A DNA stretch of 64,000 nt. Source: Sunxiuqinia sp965372405 (GTDB taxonomy: Bacteria; Bacteroidota; Bacteroidia; Bacteroidales; Prolixibacteraceae). Under the pieces are notes generated by a model. It ran no database searches. It worked only from the letters and a program-made list of their open reading frames with translations, and was not told the origin of the DNA. The stretch's first letter is position 1; each line of letters begins with the position of its first letter. A program made the position numbers and the translations under genes. The stretch is taken from contig CBDVCE010000011.1 of NCBI GenBank assembly GCA_965372405.1, positions 24,157 through 88,156 on the forward strand, read 5' to 3'. Of the stretch, positions 35,653 through 45,323 are shown one piece after another.

Positions 35653-36086
35653 TTCATATAAAAGCCTTTCCATATTCTCCAGGTGAGCACGAAAAAGAGA
35701 ATGCTTCAAGTAGTTACCTGATGTCGTTAATTGCATTAATTGTTGGACTCCCACTTCCAATAATTAATCTAATTGCCACCTTGTTTTTTTATTTTGGAAA
35801 TCGAAAAGGTACTTATTTTGTTCGTTGGCATTGCATTCAAGCTTTACTCTCTCAATTATCATTATTATTTATGAACAGCTTTGGTTTTTGGTGGACCATA
35901 TCAATCATTTTTGGTTCCGAAACCATCACCAATAACTATCTGGCATATATTATCACAATATTCATATTTAATTTATTAGAGTTTATAGCAACTATTTATA
36001 CGGCAATAAACACCCGGAAAGGAATTCATATTGAATGGTGGCTGTATGGAAATTTGACGAACCTGGTTTGCAAAAAAGAATTATGA
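35649..36086 (+). CDS. DUF4870-like membrane protein
   Basis: 145 aa with about three to four membrane helices. SLIALIVGLPLPIINLIATL, FVRWHCIQALLSQLS and a C-terminal helix resemble the DUF4870/Tic20-like layout, in which an HxxQAL motif is conserved. Function unknown. Overlaps the DUF2752 gene by 4 nt upstream and the M48 gene by 4 nt downstream, so translation is coupled. Confidence 0.75.
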   Translation: MIHIKAFPYSPGEHEKENASSSYLMSLIALIVGLPLPIINLIATLFFYFGNRKGTYFVRWHCIQALLSQLSLLFMNSFGFWWTISIIFGSETITNNYLAYIITIFIFNLLEFIATIYTAINTRKGIHIEWWLYGNLTNLVCKKEL

Positions 36087-36886
36087 AGAAAGTATTTTTT
36101 CAAGCAACAATAACTGTAATCCTGTTTTTCTCTTCCTTGTTTATTTTGAGACAAATCGATTGGATGTCAATTCTAAAAATTGAAGAAGTAACACAATCTT
36201 CGGAAGAAAAACTTGGAGAACTATTCTGGGACATATTTAAACAAAGTGAACAAGAAATTCACACTGATTTTGTTGTTGGCTGTGCAGACAGTTTATTGTC
36301 AAAAATTTGCACTGAGAATAATATCGAGAGAAGTTCTATTCAGTTACATCTATTACACAAAACGGAGGTCAATGCACTTGCCCTTCCTAACAGACAACTT
36401 GTTCTAAACAGTGGATTGATATTAGCATGTGAAAGTCAGGCAGAATTGTCAGCGGTTATTTGCCATGAGTTAGCACACATTGAACTCGATCATGTCATGA
36501 AAAAGCTGATGAAAGAAGTAAGCTTATCTGTACTTATCTCAATGACCTCGGGCAATGTTGGCCCCGAGATAATTAAAGAATCAGCAAAACTATTGTCTTC
36601 AACAGCCTTTGACCGAAGATTGGAAAAGGAAGCAGACTTAAAGGCAATTGACTACTTAGTGAATGCTAATATTGACCACACACAATTTGCAAATTTCCTT
36701 TTCAAACTATCAATTGACAATAGTAAGCTCATGAAATATTTCTCTTGGGTCAGCACTCATCCTGACTCGAAAGAACGAGTTGATTTTCTGATTCATAAAA
36801 GCAAGGAGTACCCAATAAAAAATGAACCAATTCTACAACAGGAAACATGGGAATTGTTTCGAGAGAAATTGAAATCGGATCAGTGA
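36083..36886 (+). CDS. M48-family metalloprotease
   Basis: 267 aa from ATG 36083, overlapping the DUF4870-like stop (ATGA). An earlier ATG at 36035 would lie inside the previous gene. One N-terminal membrane anchor (about 5-22), then an extracytoplasmic protease domain with zinc motif HELAH (H128, E129, H132) and the third ligand Glu in EKEADLKAIDY (about 189). No C-terminal TPR repeats, so it is an Oma1/BepA-core-like short form. Likely cleaves membrane or periplasmic proteins, perhaps the products of the three upstream genes; that is inference. Confidence 0.88.
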   Translation: MKKVFFQATITVILFFSSLFILRQIDWMSILKIEEVTQSSEEKLGELFWDIFKQSEQEIHTDFVVGCADSLLSKICTENNIERSSIQLHLLHKTEVNALALPNRQLVLNSGLILACESQAELSAVICHELAHIELDHVMKKLMKEVSLSVLISMTSGNVGPEIIKESAKLLSSTAFDRRLEKEADLKAIDYLVNANIDHTQFANFLFKLSIDNSKLMKYFSWVSTHPDSKERVDFLIHKSKEYPIKNEPILQQETWELFREKLKSDQ

Positions 36887-37167
36887 CAATTGGTAAATTT
36901 GAAGGTAAGAGTAATAACAGCCAAGATTATTACAATATGAATAAAAATGGCACCACCGCTACCTAAGTCCTTCAATTTAATAATGATACAAAACAGACTG
37001 AATTCTAAAACGAAGAAGTATTGTATCTAAAACAGAAACCCAAATATGGATAATCAGTAAATATTATTCCAGCCCAATAAGCATGTTGTTTTTATATTTC
37101 CCATTAACTCTTGCGCTAAAAATTGTATATTACCCATTATAAATACTTTTTATTGGGGGGGAATCAT
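36887..37167. other. Intergenic stretch, nothing recognised
   Basis: About 280 bp, AT-rich, between the M48 gene and the kinase. The only notable element is a run of seven G just before the kinase start, acting as a ribosome-binding site. No RNA gene or repeat seen. Confidence 0.5.
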
Positions 37168-40100
37168 ATGACCAACAAAGAAATTAAAACCCGAGAACAG
37201 CTTCTAATTGAAGTCAATCAATTAGAAACAAGAATTTCTGAATTGGAGAAATCGGAACTACAAACCCGTACCTGGGTTGAAAATTCACCCATGTGTACAA
37301 AAATACTTGATCTGGATTTTAATCTACAATATATGAGTAGCGCAGGAATTAGTGCTCTTAAAATAGATGATATCAGCAAGTTTTATGGGAAACCATACCC
37401 TCTCTCCTTTTTCCCGGATTCCTTCAAAATCCCTATGTGCAAAAATCTGCAAAATGTAAAAGAAACAGGTGAAACGATAACGCAAGAAGCTTCAGTGCTA
37501 GATTTAGATGGAAACAAAATATGGTATCATGCTACACTCGTTCCCGTTAATAATTATGAAGGCGTACTTGATCACATTATGGTTGTTTCATTGGATATTA
37601 CCCAACGCAAGTTAACAGAACTTGCATTGAGAGATAGTGAAGAAAGATTAAGTTTAGCTTTAAAAGATTCACTGATTACGGTTTTCATGCAGGATAAAGA
37701 TCTAGTTTATACTTGGGTTAATAATTCAAATGACGAACTGGCTTCTGTGGATATTATTGGAAAAAAAGATAAAGATCTTGTAGCAAAAGAAGATGCAGAT
37801 AGATTAACAGAAATTAAGTCTGAAGTGTTAACGACAGGCAAAACTCATAGATCAACAGTAAGGTTTATGATTAATAATACCCCTTATTACTATGATTTAA
37901 CTGTTGAAGCCAATAAAAATTTAAATGGAGATATTATTGGAATTCGTGGAACTTCAATTGATATTACAGAGAAAAAGAAGGCTGACAAAGAACTACACGA
38001 AAGCGTGGAGCGATTCAAAACAGTAGTAACCAATTCCGAAGGAATCGTTTACATCATAGATAAAGATGGGACATTTTCGTTGTCAGAAGGAAAGGGGCTT
38101 TCATCACTCGGGTTGAAACCTGGAGAAGTAGTTGGGAAATCTGTTTTTGAATTATACAAGGATTATCCAGGCATGCTGGAAGAAATGAGAAGGGTGTTTA
38201 AAGGAGAAACAATTAGTTCCGAAGTTTCCATCTCTGATACAATCCAATTTAAAAATTGGTATACTCCACAATTATCAGTAAACAATGAAATAATTGGCTT
38301 ATTAGGATTGTCTGTAGATATAACAGAACAAAAGCAAGCTGAAGAAAAAATACGCACTGCCGAAGAAAATTTAAAAAGGACCTTTGATTTATCGCCCAGT
38401 ATTATTTGCAAAGCAAATGTAGAAGCTGGCTATTTTATTGAAGCAAATCAGGCAGTAACAAAAATCCTGGGGTACTCGGTTGAAGAATTTACCTCAAAAC
38501 CTATTCTGGAATTTGTTCATCCTGATGATAGACAAAAAACAATAGATGAAATTGACGAAGAGTTAAAAGGTAAAGAGGTGACTTTCTTTGAAAATCGCTA
38601 TTTATGTAAAGATGGTTTTTATAAATGGATAGCCTGGAATGGTTCAAAAGCTGATGAGAATGGAATAGTAACTGCTATTGGCTCTGATATTACAGAGCGA
38701 AAAGAAGCAGAGCAGTCTTTGAAAGAAAGCGAAGAAAGATACCGGACGATGATCGAAACATCGAATGACTTAATCTGGATGCTTGATCCAAGTGGTAATT
38801 TCATGTTTATAAATGCACAGGCAGAGAAAGCTACTGGCTATCTCCTTAAAGATTTAAAAGGTAAATCATTCCATCCTTTAGCAATGGAAGATGAACTACC
38901 TTTTTTGATGGAGGTATTTATGAAATCGCTATCGGGGGAGAGCGTGACTTACGAAATGAAACTAAAAACGATTTACGGAAATGTATTAACATTAGCTGTA
39001 AATACAGCTCCTTTATCTGCTGGTGGTGAAGTTAAGACTATATTTAGTTTTGCAAGGGACATTACGCATCAAAAAGAAATTGAAAAAGCCTTGGTTGACT
39101 CTGTCTCCAAACAAAATGAAATGATCTCGAATATTTCTGATGTTATTGCCATACTGGATACTAAAGGAACAATTACTTATAAAAGCACAAATATTAAAGA
39201 AATTTTTGGATGGAAACCAGAAGAACTCATCGGAAAATCTAGCTTTGAAACAATTCACGAGGATGACAAAGTCCGGATCCAACAAGAATTCAATAGATTA
39301 GTAAAAAACAAAAAAGACAGAACAGTTATTGAGTATAATTATCGCTGTAAAGATGGTACTTATAAGATGATTCAATGTACAGCAAGCAATCTTTTAAATA
39401 ACCCACATATTAATGGAATACTGCTCAATTACCATGATATAAGCCAACAAAAAGAAGCAGAGCGGTCTTTGAAAGAAAGCGAAACACGTTTTAAAGCATT
39501 ACATAATGCATCATTTGGAGGAATTGCTATTCATGATAAAGGCATAATTAAGGACTGCAATCAGGGTCTTTCAGATATTAGCGGTTACTCAATGAAAGAA
39601 CTTATTGGAATGGATGGTTTATTGTGCATAGCTGAAGATTCGAGAAAGTTAGTTATGCAAAATATCCAATCTTCCTACGAAAAAGCTTATGAAGTTGTAG
39701 GGCTTCGAAAAAATGGAGAGGAATATCCACTTCGGATAGAAGGAAAAATGATTCCATTTGAAGGAAAAGAGATGCGAGTTGTTGAGTTTAGGGATATTAG
39801 TGAACAAAAGAAAGCAGAAGATATTGTTAGAAGACTTTCAATAGCTGTAGAACAAAGTCCATCGATAATCGTGATAGCAGATATCGAAGGGAACTTAGAA
39901 TATGTTAACCCTAAGTTTACAGAAATAACAGGATATAGTAGCTCTGAGTTAATTGGACAAAAATCAAATATCTTAAAATCGGGTAAGCAAGATTCCAGAT
40001 TTTATAAAGGATTGTGGGAAACAGTACTTTCTGGAAAAGTATGGAGAGGACAGTTTCACAATAAAAAGAAAAATGGCGAAATGTTTTGGGAAGCAGCCTC

Positions 40101-41340
40101 AATCTCAGCAATTCATAATAAATCGGGTGAAGTAATAAATTACATTAAAATTGGCGAAGATATTACCCAGCAAAAAAATACTGAGACGGAGCTAAAAACA
40201 GCACTTGAAAAAGCATTGGAAAGCGATCGACTCAAAAGTGCATTTCTTGCGAATATGAGCCATGAGTTGCGGACTCCTTTAAATGGAATTCTGGGTTTCA
40301 TTAATCTTCTTACTGAGCCCAACTTAAGCAGTGTTCAAATTGATCATTATTCATCTATCATTAACAAAAGCAGTGATCGCTTACTAAATACAATCAACGA
40401 CATAATTGACATTTCAAAAATTGAGGCAGGAGAAATGGTTATTTCAACTAATGAAACGTCAATAGACAGTCTAATGAAAGAACTTTATTCTTTCTATTCT
40501 CCTGAAGCAAACCAGAAAGGATTGTCTTTATTTTTAGAAACTTCACCCTCCGCAGAAGAGACAAACATAGTAACTGACAGCCATAAACTCCATGGAATAT
40601 TAACTAACCTTATTAAAAATGCAATTAAATACACAGAAAAAGGTTCTATCAGTTTTGGCTATTTAAAAGAGAAGAATTTTATTGAATTTTATGTAAAAGA
40701 TTCTGGAATAGGAATACCTGAAGACCGGATACAAGCCGTGTTTAATCGTTTTGAACAAGCAGATATTGAGGACAGAAAGGGATTTCAGGGTTCTGGCTTA
40801 GGACTGGCAATATCAAAGGCATTTGCTGAAATGCTAGGAGGTGAGATTTATGTAGAATCCAACGAAGGTAAAGGATCAAAATTTGTATTTACAATTCCTT
40901 ACATCCAAAAAGAAATTCGTATAATTAAGGAATCTTCTAAAAATATAGACAATGCTCCTGCAAAAATGAAGAAATTTAATTTACTTATAGTAGAAGACGA
41001 AGATGTTAGTTCTGAACTATTAAAAATGATGCTAAAAGGTACGTTCCAAAAAATTATTACTGCGCAAACAGGAATAGAAGCCATCGAGATATGTAAGAAC
41101 AACAAAGAAATCGATCTGGTTTTGATGGATATTAAGATGCCTAAAATGGATGGTTATGAAGCAACTCAACAAATCAGGAAGTTTAATAATGATTTGGTTA
41201 TCATAGCACAAACTGCATATGCAATGTTTGGTGATAAGAAAAAAGCAATTGAAGCCGGGTGTAACGACTATATATCAAAGCCAATCAACAAGAAATTACT
41301 TTTAGAAATGATTAAAAAGCATTTAACAACGGCTTTGTAA
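37168..41340 (+). CDS. Hybrid sensor histidine kinase with eight PAS domains and a receiver
   Basis: 1390 aa from ATG 37168, preceded by a G-rich ribosome-binding site; a 15-codon longer frame is unlikely. No membrane helix, so it is cytoplasmic. A short coiled coil is followed by eight PAS units, each ending in a PAC-like DIT/S-x-Q/R-K motif (about 45-150, 160-270, 280-390, 400-510, 520-635, 645-760, 770-880, 890-1005). Then HisKA with H1032 (NMSHELRTPLNG), HATPase (LIKNAIKYTEKG, DSGIGIPEDRI, GSGLGLAISKAFAEMLGG) and a receiver with D1321 (VLMDIKMPKMDGYEA) and KPINKK. No regulator gene adjoins it, so phosphorelay partners are elsewhere. Several PAS units share near-identical linkers, pointing to internal duplication. 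Confidence 0.95.
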   Translation: MTNKEIKTREQLLIEVNQLETRISELEKSELQTRTWVENSPMCTKILDLDFNLQYMSSAGISALKIDDISKFYGKPYPLSFFPDSFKIPMCKNLQNVKETGETITQEASVLDLDGNKIWYHATLVPVNNYEGVLDHIMVVSLDITQRKLTELALRDSEERLSLALKDSLITVFMQDKDLVYTWVNNSNDELASVDIIGKKDKDLVAKEDADRLTEIKSEVLTTGKTHRSTVRFMINNTPYYYDLTVEANKNLNGDIIGIRGTSIDITEKKKADKELHESVERFKTVVTNSEGIVYIIDKDGTFSLSEGKGLSSLGLKPGEVVGKSVFELYKDYPGMLEEMRRVFKGETISSEVSISDTIQFKNWYTPQLSVNNEIIGLLGLSVDITEQKQAEEKIRTAEENLKRTFDLSPSIICKANVEAGYFIEANQAVTKILGYSVEEFTSKPILEFVHPDDRQKTIDEIDEELKGKEVTFFENRYLCKDGFYKWIAWNGSKADENGIVTAIGSDITERKEAEQSLKESEERYRTMIETSNDLIWMLDPSGNFMFINAQAEKATGYLLKDLKGKSFHPLAMEDELPFLMEVFMKSLSGESVTYEMKLKTIYGNVLTLAVNTAPLSAGGEVKTIFSFARDITHQKEIEKALVDSVSKQNEMISNISDVIAILDTKGTITYKSTNIKEIFGWKPEELIGKSSFETIHEDDKVRIQQEFNRLVKNKKDRTVIEYNYRCKDGTYKMIQCTASNLLNNPHINGILLNYHDISQQKEAERSLKESETRFKALHNASFGGIAIHDKGIIKDCNQGLSDISGYSMKELIGMDGLLCIAEDSRKLVMQNIQSSYEKAYEVVGLRKNGEEYPLRIEGKMIPFEGKEMRVVEFRDISEQKKAEDIVRRLSIAVEQSPSIIVIADIEGNLEYVNPKFTEITGYSSSELIGQKSNILKSGKQDSRFYKGLWETVLSGKVWRGQFHNKKKNGEMFWEAASISAIHNKSGEVINYIKIGEDITQQKNTETELKTALEKALESDRLKSAFLANMSHELRTPLNGILGFINLLTEPNLSSVQIDHYSSIINKSSDRLLNTINDIIDISKIEAGEMVISTNETSIDSLMKELYSFYSPEANQKGLSLFLETSPSAEETNIVTDSHKLHGILTNLIKNAIKYTEKGSISFGYLKEKNFIEFYVKDSGIGIPEDRIQAVFNRFEQADIEDRKGFQGSGLGLAISKAFAEMLGGEIYVESNEGKGSKFVFTIPYIQKEIRIIKESSKNIDNAPAKMKKFNLLIVEDEDVSSELLKMMLKGTFQKIITAQTGIEAIEICKNNKEIDLVLMDIKMPKMDGYEATQQIRKFNNDLVIIAQTAYAMFGDKKKAIEAGCNDYISKPINKKLLLEMIKKHLTTAL

Positions 41341-41396
41341 TACAATCATCGTTACAAATTGAATAATATTGGATTAATAGACAAAGCAAAAAAGAG

Positions 41397-41424
41397 ACCA
41401 ATTCGCGACGTTCACAATGACCGA
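41397..41424. repeat. Dispersed repeat, copy A, downstream of the ABC-F scrap
   Basis: Minus-strand GTCATTGTGAACGTCGCGAA resembles the GTCATTnCGAnnnnnnCGAAG dispersed elements found in many Bacteroidota. A better copy lies at 42429-42454, and both sit just beyond an ABC-F 3' end. Confidence 0.45.
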
Positions 41425-41450
41425 TTTCATGACTTTTAATGAATCTTCAG

Positions 41451-41523
41451 CTACCTCTTTTTGGCTTCCAGCTCCTGAAGGTTTTCCATTTTTTTGCGCT
41501 CCAGAAATTCTTTTATTTCTTTC
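41451..41523 (-). pseudogene. Duplicated 3' end of an ABC-F gene
   Basis: On the minus strand this encodes KEIKEFLERKKMENLQELEA and then KKR-stop, matching the last residues of the complete ABC-F gene at 42488-44128 (EFLERKKMENLRELEAKKG). About 57 of 69 aligned bases agree by hand count. No ATP-binding part is attached. It overlaps the last codons of the EamA gene in another frame, so it is a scrap left by duplication or recombination. Confidence 0.7.
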
Positions 41524-42388
41524 GATTAATCAGATAAACTCCCAACAAAATCAAGCTCATACAAACAAGATGGGTGATAGTGATATTCTCCCCATCAATT
41601 ATTCCCCAGGAAATGGCAAAAATTGGAATAATATAGGTCACTGATGCTGCATAAACAGCAGACACATGACGAATCAAACTATTCATTAATAACATGGCGA
41701 GGGCAGTACCAATTACTCCCAAAGTTATTAATGCTGATAAATGAATGGGCCAATTCGGAGTAGCAAACACCGGAGCAAAATCAGCAGTTAGCAAGTAGAC
41801 AATAGAGGCAGGCAAAGTAAAAAAGAATGCCAATGAAGTGATTTGAATTCCCTTTAAATGAGATAAACGTGCCTTTATTTCATTAACATTAATGGCATAG
41901 AAAATGGTAGCCAATACAATCAAAAGGGAATAGCTGCTAATACTTCCCCAGGCAAAATCTTTCCCATAGGAAATTAGCCCTAAGGCACCAGACAAGCCGA
42001 GTATCAATCCAAAAACCTGATTCCATTTAAATTTGATTTTATGGAATAGTACTCCCACAATCAGTGTGAATACAGGAGTTAGAGAATTTAACATTCCTGC
42101 CAGTGCGCTATCGATCTGGGTTTGTGCCTTGGTAAATAGAAAGGCTGGAATAAAACTCCCGATAAAGCCAGCTATCAGCAAACTTTTGATATCCTTTTTC
42201 TTCAAGCCCTTCATATACTTGATAGAATATGGAAGAAGAACCAATGCAGCAAGCAACATTCGAATTCCGGCAGCCTGTTCACTACTAAAGCTTTTCAATC
42301 CAATTTTCATCAGGATAAATGAACTTCCCCAAACAAAGGCAAGTAGCAAAAGAACCGAAAGTTGAAACCAGGATTTCCCCCAATGCAT
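41513..42388 (-). CDS. EamA/DMT-superfamily transporter
   Basis: 291 aa with ten predicted membrane helices in two EamA repeats (about 10-145 and 150-285). WGSSFILMKIGL, AAGIRMLLAALVLLP and a second repeat with SLAFFFTLPASIVYL and AASVTYIIPIFAISWG are typical. Probably exports or imports a small metabolite; substrate unknown. It lies between a complete ABC-F gene and a duplicated ABC-F 3' end, and its stop codon overlaps that scrap. Confidence 0.92.
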   Translation of the reverse strand: MHWGKSWFQLSVLLLLAFVWGSSFILMKIGLKSFSSEQAAGIRMLLAALVLLPYSIKYMKGLKKKDIKSLLIAGFIGSFIPAFLFTKAQTQIDSALAGMLNSLTPVFTLIVGVLFHKIKFKWNQVFGLILGLSGALGLISYGKDFAWGSISSYSLLIVLATIFYAINVNEIKARLSHLKGIQITSLAFFFTLPASIVYLLTADFAPVFATPNWPIHLSALITLGVIGTALAMLLMNSLIRHVSAVYAASVTYIIPIFAISWGIIDGENITITHLVCMSLILLGVYLINRKK

Positions 42389-42428
42389 AATCTTAAATTT
42401 TAGATCATCAAAAGTAGTCCAATTTACA

Positions 42429-42454
42429 GATTACTTCGTTACACTCGTAATGAC
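42429..42454. repeat. Dispersed repeat, copy B
   Basis: Minus-strand GTCATTACGAGTGTAACGAA, then GTAATC. The ATTAC/GTAAT ends are inverted. This matches the common dispersed GTCATTnCGAG element of Bacteroidota genomes. Lies between the ABC-F stop and the EamA start. Confidence 0.6.
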
Positions 42455-42487
42455 GCTCTCATTTTTTAATTGCTACCATTCCTCTAT

Positions 42488-44128
42488 TCACCCCTTCTTT
42501 GCTTCTAACTCCCGAAGATTTTCCATTTTTTTGCGTTCCAGAAATTCTGTTATTCCTTCAAGATGTTCCTTTACTTGTTTGTTTCCAAATTCGTAGATTT
42601 TACTAACCATTCCATCCAGAAAATCACGATCGTGAGATACCAATATCAGCGTACCGTCATAATTCATCAAGGCCTGTTTCAGAATATCCTTGGTACGAAT
42701 ATCAAGGTGGTTGGTTGGCTCATCAAGAATAAGCAGGTTATAAGGTTCAAGTAACAGCTTGATCATTGCCAGTCGGGTACGCTCACCACCAGAAAGCACT
42801 TTAACCTTTTTATCCAGATCATCACCTCCAAACATGAAAGCACCTAAAATATCTTTAATCTTCGTTCGAATATCACCAACAGCAATGTCGTCAATAGTCT
42901 GAAATATGGTTAAGGATTCATCGAGCAATGAAGCTTCATTCTGAGCAAAGTAACCCACCATGGTATTGTGCCCTAAACTGAGTTTACCACCATGTTCAAT
43001 TTCTCCCATTATGGCTTTTATCAAAGTTGATTTACCTTCACCATTCTTCCCTACAAAAGCTATTTTTTCACCTCGTGCAATTGAAAATGAAGCATCTGCA
43101 AAAACTAAATGATCGCCATACGATTTTGAAACATCTTCGGCAATTACAGGATAATTTCCCGATCGTGGCGCTGGAGGAAAACGAAGACGCAAGTGAGAGG
43201 AATCCACTTCATCTACTTCAAGAATCTGCAGTTTCTCCAACATGCGAATACGAGACTGCACTTGGTTTGCTTTTGAATAAGTGCCTTTAAATCGATCGAT
43301 AAACTGTTGATTTTCAGCAATCATTTTCTTTTGCTCATCAAAGGCTTTTTGTTGCTGTTCCCGACGTTCCTGCCTAAGGGTGATGTAGCTAGAATAGTTT
43401 ACCTTATAATCATAAATACGTCCCATGGTAACTTCGATGGTACGAGTGGTAATATTATCAACAAAGGTGCGGTCGTGTGAAATTACGATTACCGCTTTTG
43501 CACTGTTAATTAGAAATTCTTCGAGCCACTGTACCGATTCAATATCGAGGTGGTTGGTAGGCTCATCTAGCAAAATGAGATCGGGCTTTTGAAGTAGAAT
43601 CTTTGCAAGCTCAATTCGCATACGCCAGCCACCGCTAAATTCCTCGGTTTTTCTATCAAAGTCACTGCGTTCAAAACCAAGTCCTAAAAGTATTTTTTCA
43701 ACTTCAGCATCAAAATTAATATCGTCAAGGCTATATACCTTTTCGCTTAGCACCGATACTTTTTCAATAATGTCATAGTACTCCTGCGATTCGTAATCAG
43801 TGCGTATTGTTAATTGCTCATTCAGCTCATCCATCTCTTTCTTCATGGCTATAAACTGAATAAAGGCCTGAGAAGCCTCTTCAAAAACTGATCGATTATT
43901 TTCATTCATCAGGTGCTGGGGCAGGTAGGCAATAACAGCATCATTGGGTGCCGAAACACGACCATGAGAAGGTGTTTTTGCACCAGCTATTATTTTAAGC
44001 AAAGTCGACTTGCCTGCTCCATTTTTCCCCATAAGAGCAATGCGATCTTTCTCGTTTACCACAAACGATACTCCACTGAAAAGTGTTGTTCCGCTGAACT
44101 CTACACCTAATCCATCTATTGAAATCAT
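42488..44128 (-). CDS. ABC-F family ATP-binding protein
   Basis: 546 aa with two ATP-binding domains and no membrane segment. First: Walker A GKNGAGKS (about 34-41), signature FSGGWRMRIELA, Walker B LILLDEPTNHLD. Second: Walker A GKNGEGKS, signature LSGGERTRLAMIK, Walker B LLILDEPTNHLDI. The inter-domain linker is helical and Gln/Lys-rich, and the C-terminus ends in a short coiled coil. ABC-F proteins act on the ribosome, either as translation factors or as antibiotic-resistance proteins. The subtype cannot be told. Confidence 0.95.
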   Translation of the reverse strand: MISIDGLGVEFSGTTLFSGVSFVVNEKDRIALMGKNGAGKSTLLKIIAGAKTPSHGRVSAPNDAVIAYLPQHLMNENNRSVFEEASQAFIQFIAMKKEMDELNEQLTIRTDYESQEYYDIIEKVSVLSEKVYSLDDINFDAEVEKILLGLGFERSDFDRKTEEFSGGWRMRIELAKILLQKPDLILLDEPTNHLDIESVQWLEEFLINSAKAVIVISHDRTFVDNITTRTIEVTMGRIYDYKVNYSSYITLRQERREQQQKAFDEQKKMIAENQQFIDRFKGTYSKANQVQSRIRMLEKLQILEVDEVDSSHLRLRFPPAPRSGNYPVIAEDVSKSYGDHLVFADASFSIARGEKIAFVGKNGEGKSTLIKAIMGEIEHGGKLSLGHNTMVGYFAQNEASLLDESLTIFQTIDDIAVGDIRTKIKDILGAFMFGGDDLDKKVKVLSGGERTRLAMIKLLLEPYNLLILDEPTNHLDIRTKDILKQALMNYDGTLILVSHDRDFLDGMVSKIYEFGNKQVKEHLEGITEFLERKKMENLRELEAKKG

Positions 44129-44339
44129 TCTTGTTTTCTTTAATCAGGGCGCAAAGATAATAGAGTTGTGAGAAATAAAATTGATAACTGGGAAAAGGGA
44201 ATAAGAAACTCAAAAAGTTAATCTCTATTTACATGGATATTTCATTAAAAATGACGCTTCGACTAAAATGATTAAGAAATATAATTGGAATAATTGCTAT
44301 ATTCCACAACAGTTAATATTCACAAAAGCAAATATTATT

Positions 44340-45146
44340 ATGATTTTACGATTTACAAAATATCTAATAATTGTATTTCTTATTTTCAACATTTCCTGTA
44401 CAGAATGTAAACAGAAAGCTTTCACTTTTGTACAATTATGTGATACTCAATTAGGAATGGGAGGTTACGAACATGATCTAAGCACGTTCAAACAGGCTGT
44501 TATACAAATAAATGAGCTTAGGCCTGATTTTGTGGTGATATGTGGTGATCTTGTTCACAATTCCGACGATAGTTCCTTTTCTGATTTCTTAAATATCAAG
44601 GAACAATTTAAAATGCCTTGCTATGTCGCTCCCGGAAATCATGATATAGGAAATATTCCAAATGATACAACACTTGGTTATTACCGAAAAACTATTGGTA
44701 AAGATTATTTTGAGTTTAAAAACAAAGGCTATTCGGTTATAGTGACAAACACGCAATTATGGAAGGTTAATATAGAGAACGAATCAGAAAAACATGATAG
44801 ATGGTTTAAAGAAACACTTCAGAATTCAAGTATTAAACAGCTTCCAGTGATTGTTATTGGACATTTTCCTTTATTTATTGAGTCTCCCAATGAAGAAGAA
44901 AAATACTTTAATATTCCCCTAAGAAAAAGACTGGAGATTTTAGATTTATTTCGGCAAAACAATGTTAAAGCTTATCTGTCTGGTCATACACATAAAACAC
45001 TTATCAACAACTACCAAGACATTCAATTAGTTACTGGTGAAACTACCAGTAAAAACTTTGACGAAAGACCTTTTGGATTTAGGCTTTGGCAAGTTTCAGC
45101 TGATACTGTTTCACATAGTTTTATTCCTTTAGATACCCAACCTTAA
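44340..45146 (+). CDS. Lipoprotein metallophosphoesterase (calcineurin-like)
   Basis: 268 aa from ATG 44340; 24 codons more are open upstream but have no signal. The start MILRFTKYLIIVFLIFNISC gives a lipobox at Cys20. Metallophosphatase motifs: CDTQLGMGG, CGDLVHN, PGNHDIG, GHFPLF, GHTHKT. The first motif has Gln in place of the usual His (D-x-Q), as in several PA-phosphatase-like members. It probably faces the periplasm or cell surface and hydrolyses phosphoesters. Followed by an array of hairpins. Confidence 0.88.
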   Translation: MILRFTKYLIIVFLIFNISCTECKQKAFTFVQLCDTQLGMGGYEHDLSTFKQAVIQINELRPDFVVICGDLVHNSDDSSFSDFLNIKEQFKMPCYVAPGNHDIGNIPNDTTLGYYRKTIGKDYFEFKNKGYSVIVTNTQLWKVNIENESEKHDRWFKETLQNSSIKQLPVIVIGHFPLFIESPNEEEKYFNIPLRKRLEILDLFRQNNVKAYLSGHTHKTLINNYQDIQLVTGETTSKNFDERPFGFRLWQVSADTVSHSFIPLDTQP

Positions 45147-45165
45147 AACAAACCGTTAAGAAAAA

Positions 45166-45195
45166 GGATGTCATCTTTCGAAAAGATGACACCCC
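45166..45195 (+). terminator. Hairpin copy 1, terminator-like
   Basis: ATGTCATCTTTCGAAAAGATGACA folds into a nearly perfect stem with a TCGA-type loop. The same core recurs at 45700-45735. It follows the metallophosphoesterase stop by 20 nt. There is no long T-run, so its role may be RNA 3'-end stability. Confidence 0.5.
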
Positions 45196-45213
45196 CGTAT
45201 AACAACCACCTCC

Positions 45214-45260
45214 CTAAAAACAGAAATACTGTTTTTAGTACTCCTCCTTGAAAGGAGGAG
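45214..45260. repeat. Two further perfect hairpins
   Basis: CTAAAAACAG-AAATA-CTGTTTTTAG (45214-45238) and CTCCTCCTTGAAAGGAGGAG (45241-45260), directly following hairpin copy 1. The latter is followed by AATATTTTTG. Together with copy 1 they form a three-hairpin array within 95 bp. Confidence 0.6.
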
Positions 45261-45323
45261 AATATTTTTGAGATGGTTTCTCAATTGGAATGACTTTTGT
45301 TTTACTCACTAAAAGTCAATTGG

